Assembly: GCF_022095675.1 (NCBI RefSeq)
Contig: NZ_JAHYSG010000213.1
Location: forward strand, 1 to 9,324
Direction of reading: 5' to 3'
Source: Dactylosporangium sp. AC04546
GTDB taxonomy: Bacteria; Actinomycetota; Actinomycetes; Mycobacteriales; Micromonosporaceae
DNA: 9,324 bases
Part shown: piece by piece, positions 6,888-9,324 of the stretch
Position numbering within the stretch: the first letter of the stretch is position 1
Layout of the letters: each line of letters begins with the position of its first letter
Made by a program: the position numbers and the translations under genes
Notes under the pieces: generated by a model
Database searches by the model: none
Told to the model about the DNA's origin: nothing
The model's input: only the letters and a program-made list of their open reading frames with translations

Positions 6888-7529
6888 GTGACGGCTCGGA
6901 CATACCGGCAGTTCTGCGGGATCGCCAAGGCCCTCGACGTCGTCGGCGAGCGCTGGTCGCTGCTGATCGTCCGCGACCTCATGGAGGGCCCCCGGCGCTA
7001 TGTCGACCTGCGCACCGGCCTCGACGGGATCGCCACCGACATGCTGGCCACGAGGCTCCGCGACCTCGAGGCGGCCGGCGTGGTCTCCCGCCACACCCTG
7101 CCGCCCCCCGCGGCGTCGAAGGTCTACGAGCTCACGCCGCTCGGCCGCAGCCTCGAGCCGGTGCTGGTCGAGCTGGCCCGGTGGGGCCTCGAGATGCTCG
7201 ACGAGGACACCGAGGGGCTCGAGTTCCGGCCGCACTGGCTCGGCTTCTGGCTGCGCACGATGTTCCGGCCCGAGGTCGCCGACGGTGTGCGGATGACGGT
7301 CCAGTTCGAGATCGACGGCGACCCGATCCACGCCGTGATCGCCGACGGCACCATCGAGGTCGGCTCCGGGCCGGTCACCGGCGCCACCCTGACCGTCGTC
7401 TCCGACCCGGCGACCGTGGCACGGATCGCCCGCGACCCGGCGGCGACCGTCGACCCCGACCGGATGCGGATCACCGGCGACCGCGCCGACGTCCGCACGC
7501 TGCGCCGGGTGCTCGGCCTGTCCCGCTGA
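6888..7529 (+). CDS. HxlR-type winged-helix regulator fused to an SCP2-like domain
   Basis: A 213-residue protein. Residues 1 to about 105 are an HxlR/MarR-like winged helix: a conserved N-terminal Cys10 (QFCGIAKALDVVGERWSLLI), the recognition helix region around DGIATDMLATRLRDLE, and the wing VVSRHTLPPPAASKVYELT. Residues from about 120 to the end resemble an SCP2 sterol-carrier-like fold (VQFEIDGDPIHAVIADGTIEV, then DPATVARIARDPAATV and DRMRITGDRADVRTLRRVLGL). That domain may sense a hydrophobic ligand. Canonical HxlR proteins are only about 110-130 residues, so the second domain nearly doubles the length. Cys10 lies where several family members carry a redox- or electrophile-sensing Cys; sensing here is inference. 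It is divergent from the alpha/beta hydrolase, with the twin dyads between them, so the hydrolase is the likely target. GTG 6888 is the start because a -10 box ends six bases upstream and the family N-terminus begins there. Confidence 0.92.
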   Translation: MTARTYRQFCGIAKALDVVGERWSLLIVRDLMEGPRRYVDLRTGLDGIATDMLATRLRDLEAAGVVSRHTLPPPAASKVYELTPLGRSLEPVLVELARWGLEMLDEDTEGLEFRPHWLGFWLRTMFRPEVADGVRMTVQFEIDGDPIHAVIADGTIEVGSGPVTGATLTVVSDPATVARIARDPAATVDPDRMRITGDRADVRTLRRVLGLSR

Positions 7530-7550
7530 CCGCTCCCGCCCTGGAGTGGG

Positions 7551-7553
<3 letters not shown>
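7527..7553. terminator. Bidirectional hairpin spanning both convergent stop codons
   Basis: TGACC (7527-7531) pairs with GGTCA (7549-7553), and CTCC (7533-7536) pairs with GGAG (7543-7546) around the six-base loop CGCCCT, with a small asymmetric bulge between the two stems. The TGA of the HxlR gene and the TGA of treS (TCA on plus) are the two ends of the stem. There is no T-run on either side, so this would be a T-less hairpin at best. Confidence 0.4.
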
Positions 7554-9227
<1,674 letters not shown>

Positions 9228-9268
9228 GAGGGCTGTCCCGTTGTTCGGAGGTGGCGGGGGGGGAACTG
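9228..9268 (-). other. Spacer between permease and treS with a C8 tract
   Basis: This 41-bp spacer holds a run of eight G on plus (9256-9263), which is eight C in the direction of transcription. GGGA (9240-9237 on minus) lies nine bases before the treS ATG and is the only, weak, Shine-Dalgarno-like run. No promoter or terminator is seen, in keeping with one transcript. Confidence 0.5.
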
Positions 9269-9324
9269 CTACCGGACGGAGCCGGCGAGCATGCTGTTGA
9301 CGAAGAACCGTTGGAACAGGAAGA
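9269..9324 (-). CDS. Sugar ABC transporter permease, MalG-type (5' partial, C-terminal end only)
   Basis: Only the last 17 complete codons and the TAG (9271-9269) are in the window. They read [17 protein letters not shown], which fits the usual ending of MalG/inner-membrane permeases of carbohydrate importers: a Phe-rich end of the last membrane segment, then QRxFVxxxLAGSV. Upstream genes are expected to be a second permease and a solute-binding protein, but they are outside the window. The adjacent treS suggests maltose, trehalose or another alpha-glucoside as substrate. The identification rests on a short peptide. Confidence 0.75.
   Translation of the reverse strand, partial: FLFQRFFVNSMLAGSVR

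Noticed and set aside
6811..6903. 31-residue N-terminal extension of the alpha/beta hydrolase
   Set aside because: It would encode through the twin dyads and into the start of the divergent regulator; a good ATG exists at 6810.

Overview
The window is high-GC DNA with the codon habits of an actinobacterium. NB-ARC/TPR regulators with an N-terminal HTH, CBM2-bearing secreted hydrolases, an HxlR-SCP2 regulator and TreS together suggest Streptomyces or Micromonosporaceae relatives. This placement is inference, because no rRNA or other marker gene is present. Composition is not even. The STAND regulator (about 355-2943) and the 5893-9324 genes are extremely GC-rich. The 2981-5892 block (S9 peptidase, broken SDR and a non-coding stretch) looks less GC-rich and less biased at third codon positions.

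Layout: (1) 2-322 (+) is the C-terminal cellulose-binding module (CBM2) of a secreted enzyme cut by the window edge. (2) About 355-2943 (+) is a large HTH/NB-ARC/TPR STAND-type regulator whose HTH is encoded upstream of the first canonical start codon. (3) 2981-5053 (-) is an S9-family prolyl-oligopeptidase-like serine peptidase, convergent with the regulator. (4) 5177-5587 (+) is the C-terminal half of a short-chain dehydrogenase, probably a decayed gene, followed by about 300 bp without a recognisable gene. (5) 5893-6810 (-) is an alpha/beta hydrolase, divergent from 6888-7529 (+), an HxlR-type regulator fused to an SCP2-like domain. Two copies of a 17-bp dyad, exactly 21 bp apart, lie between them. 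(6) 7551-9227 (-) is trehalose synthase TreS, preceded on the same strand by the last 17 complete codons of a MalG-type sugar ABC permease (9269-9324).

Two functional units are supported. One is the hydrolase/HxlR divergent pair with its probable operator. The other is a sugar-uptake operon ending in TreS, in which imported alpha-glucoside is likely to be isomerised between maltose and trehalose. I see no CRISPR array, tRNA, rRNA, intact mobile element or convincing new defence system. The most interesting signals are the twin dyads, the apparently leaderless starts (one at a non-standard codon), the CBM2 with its binding tryptophans replaced, and the truncated SDR region.
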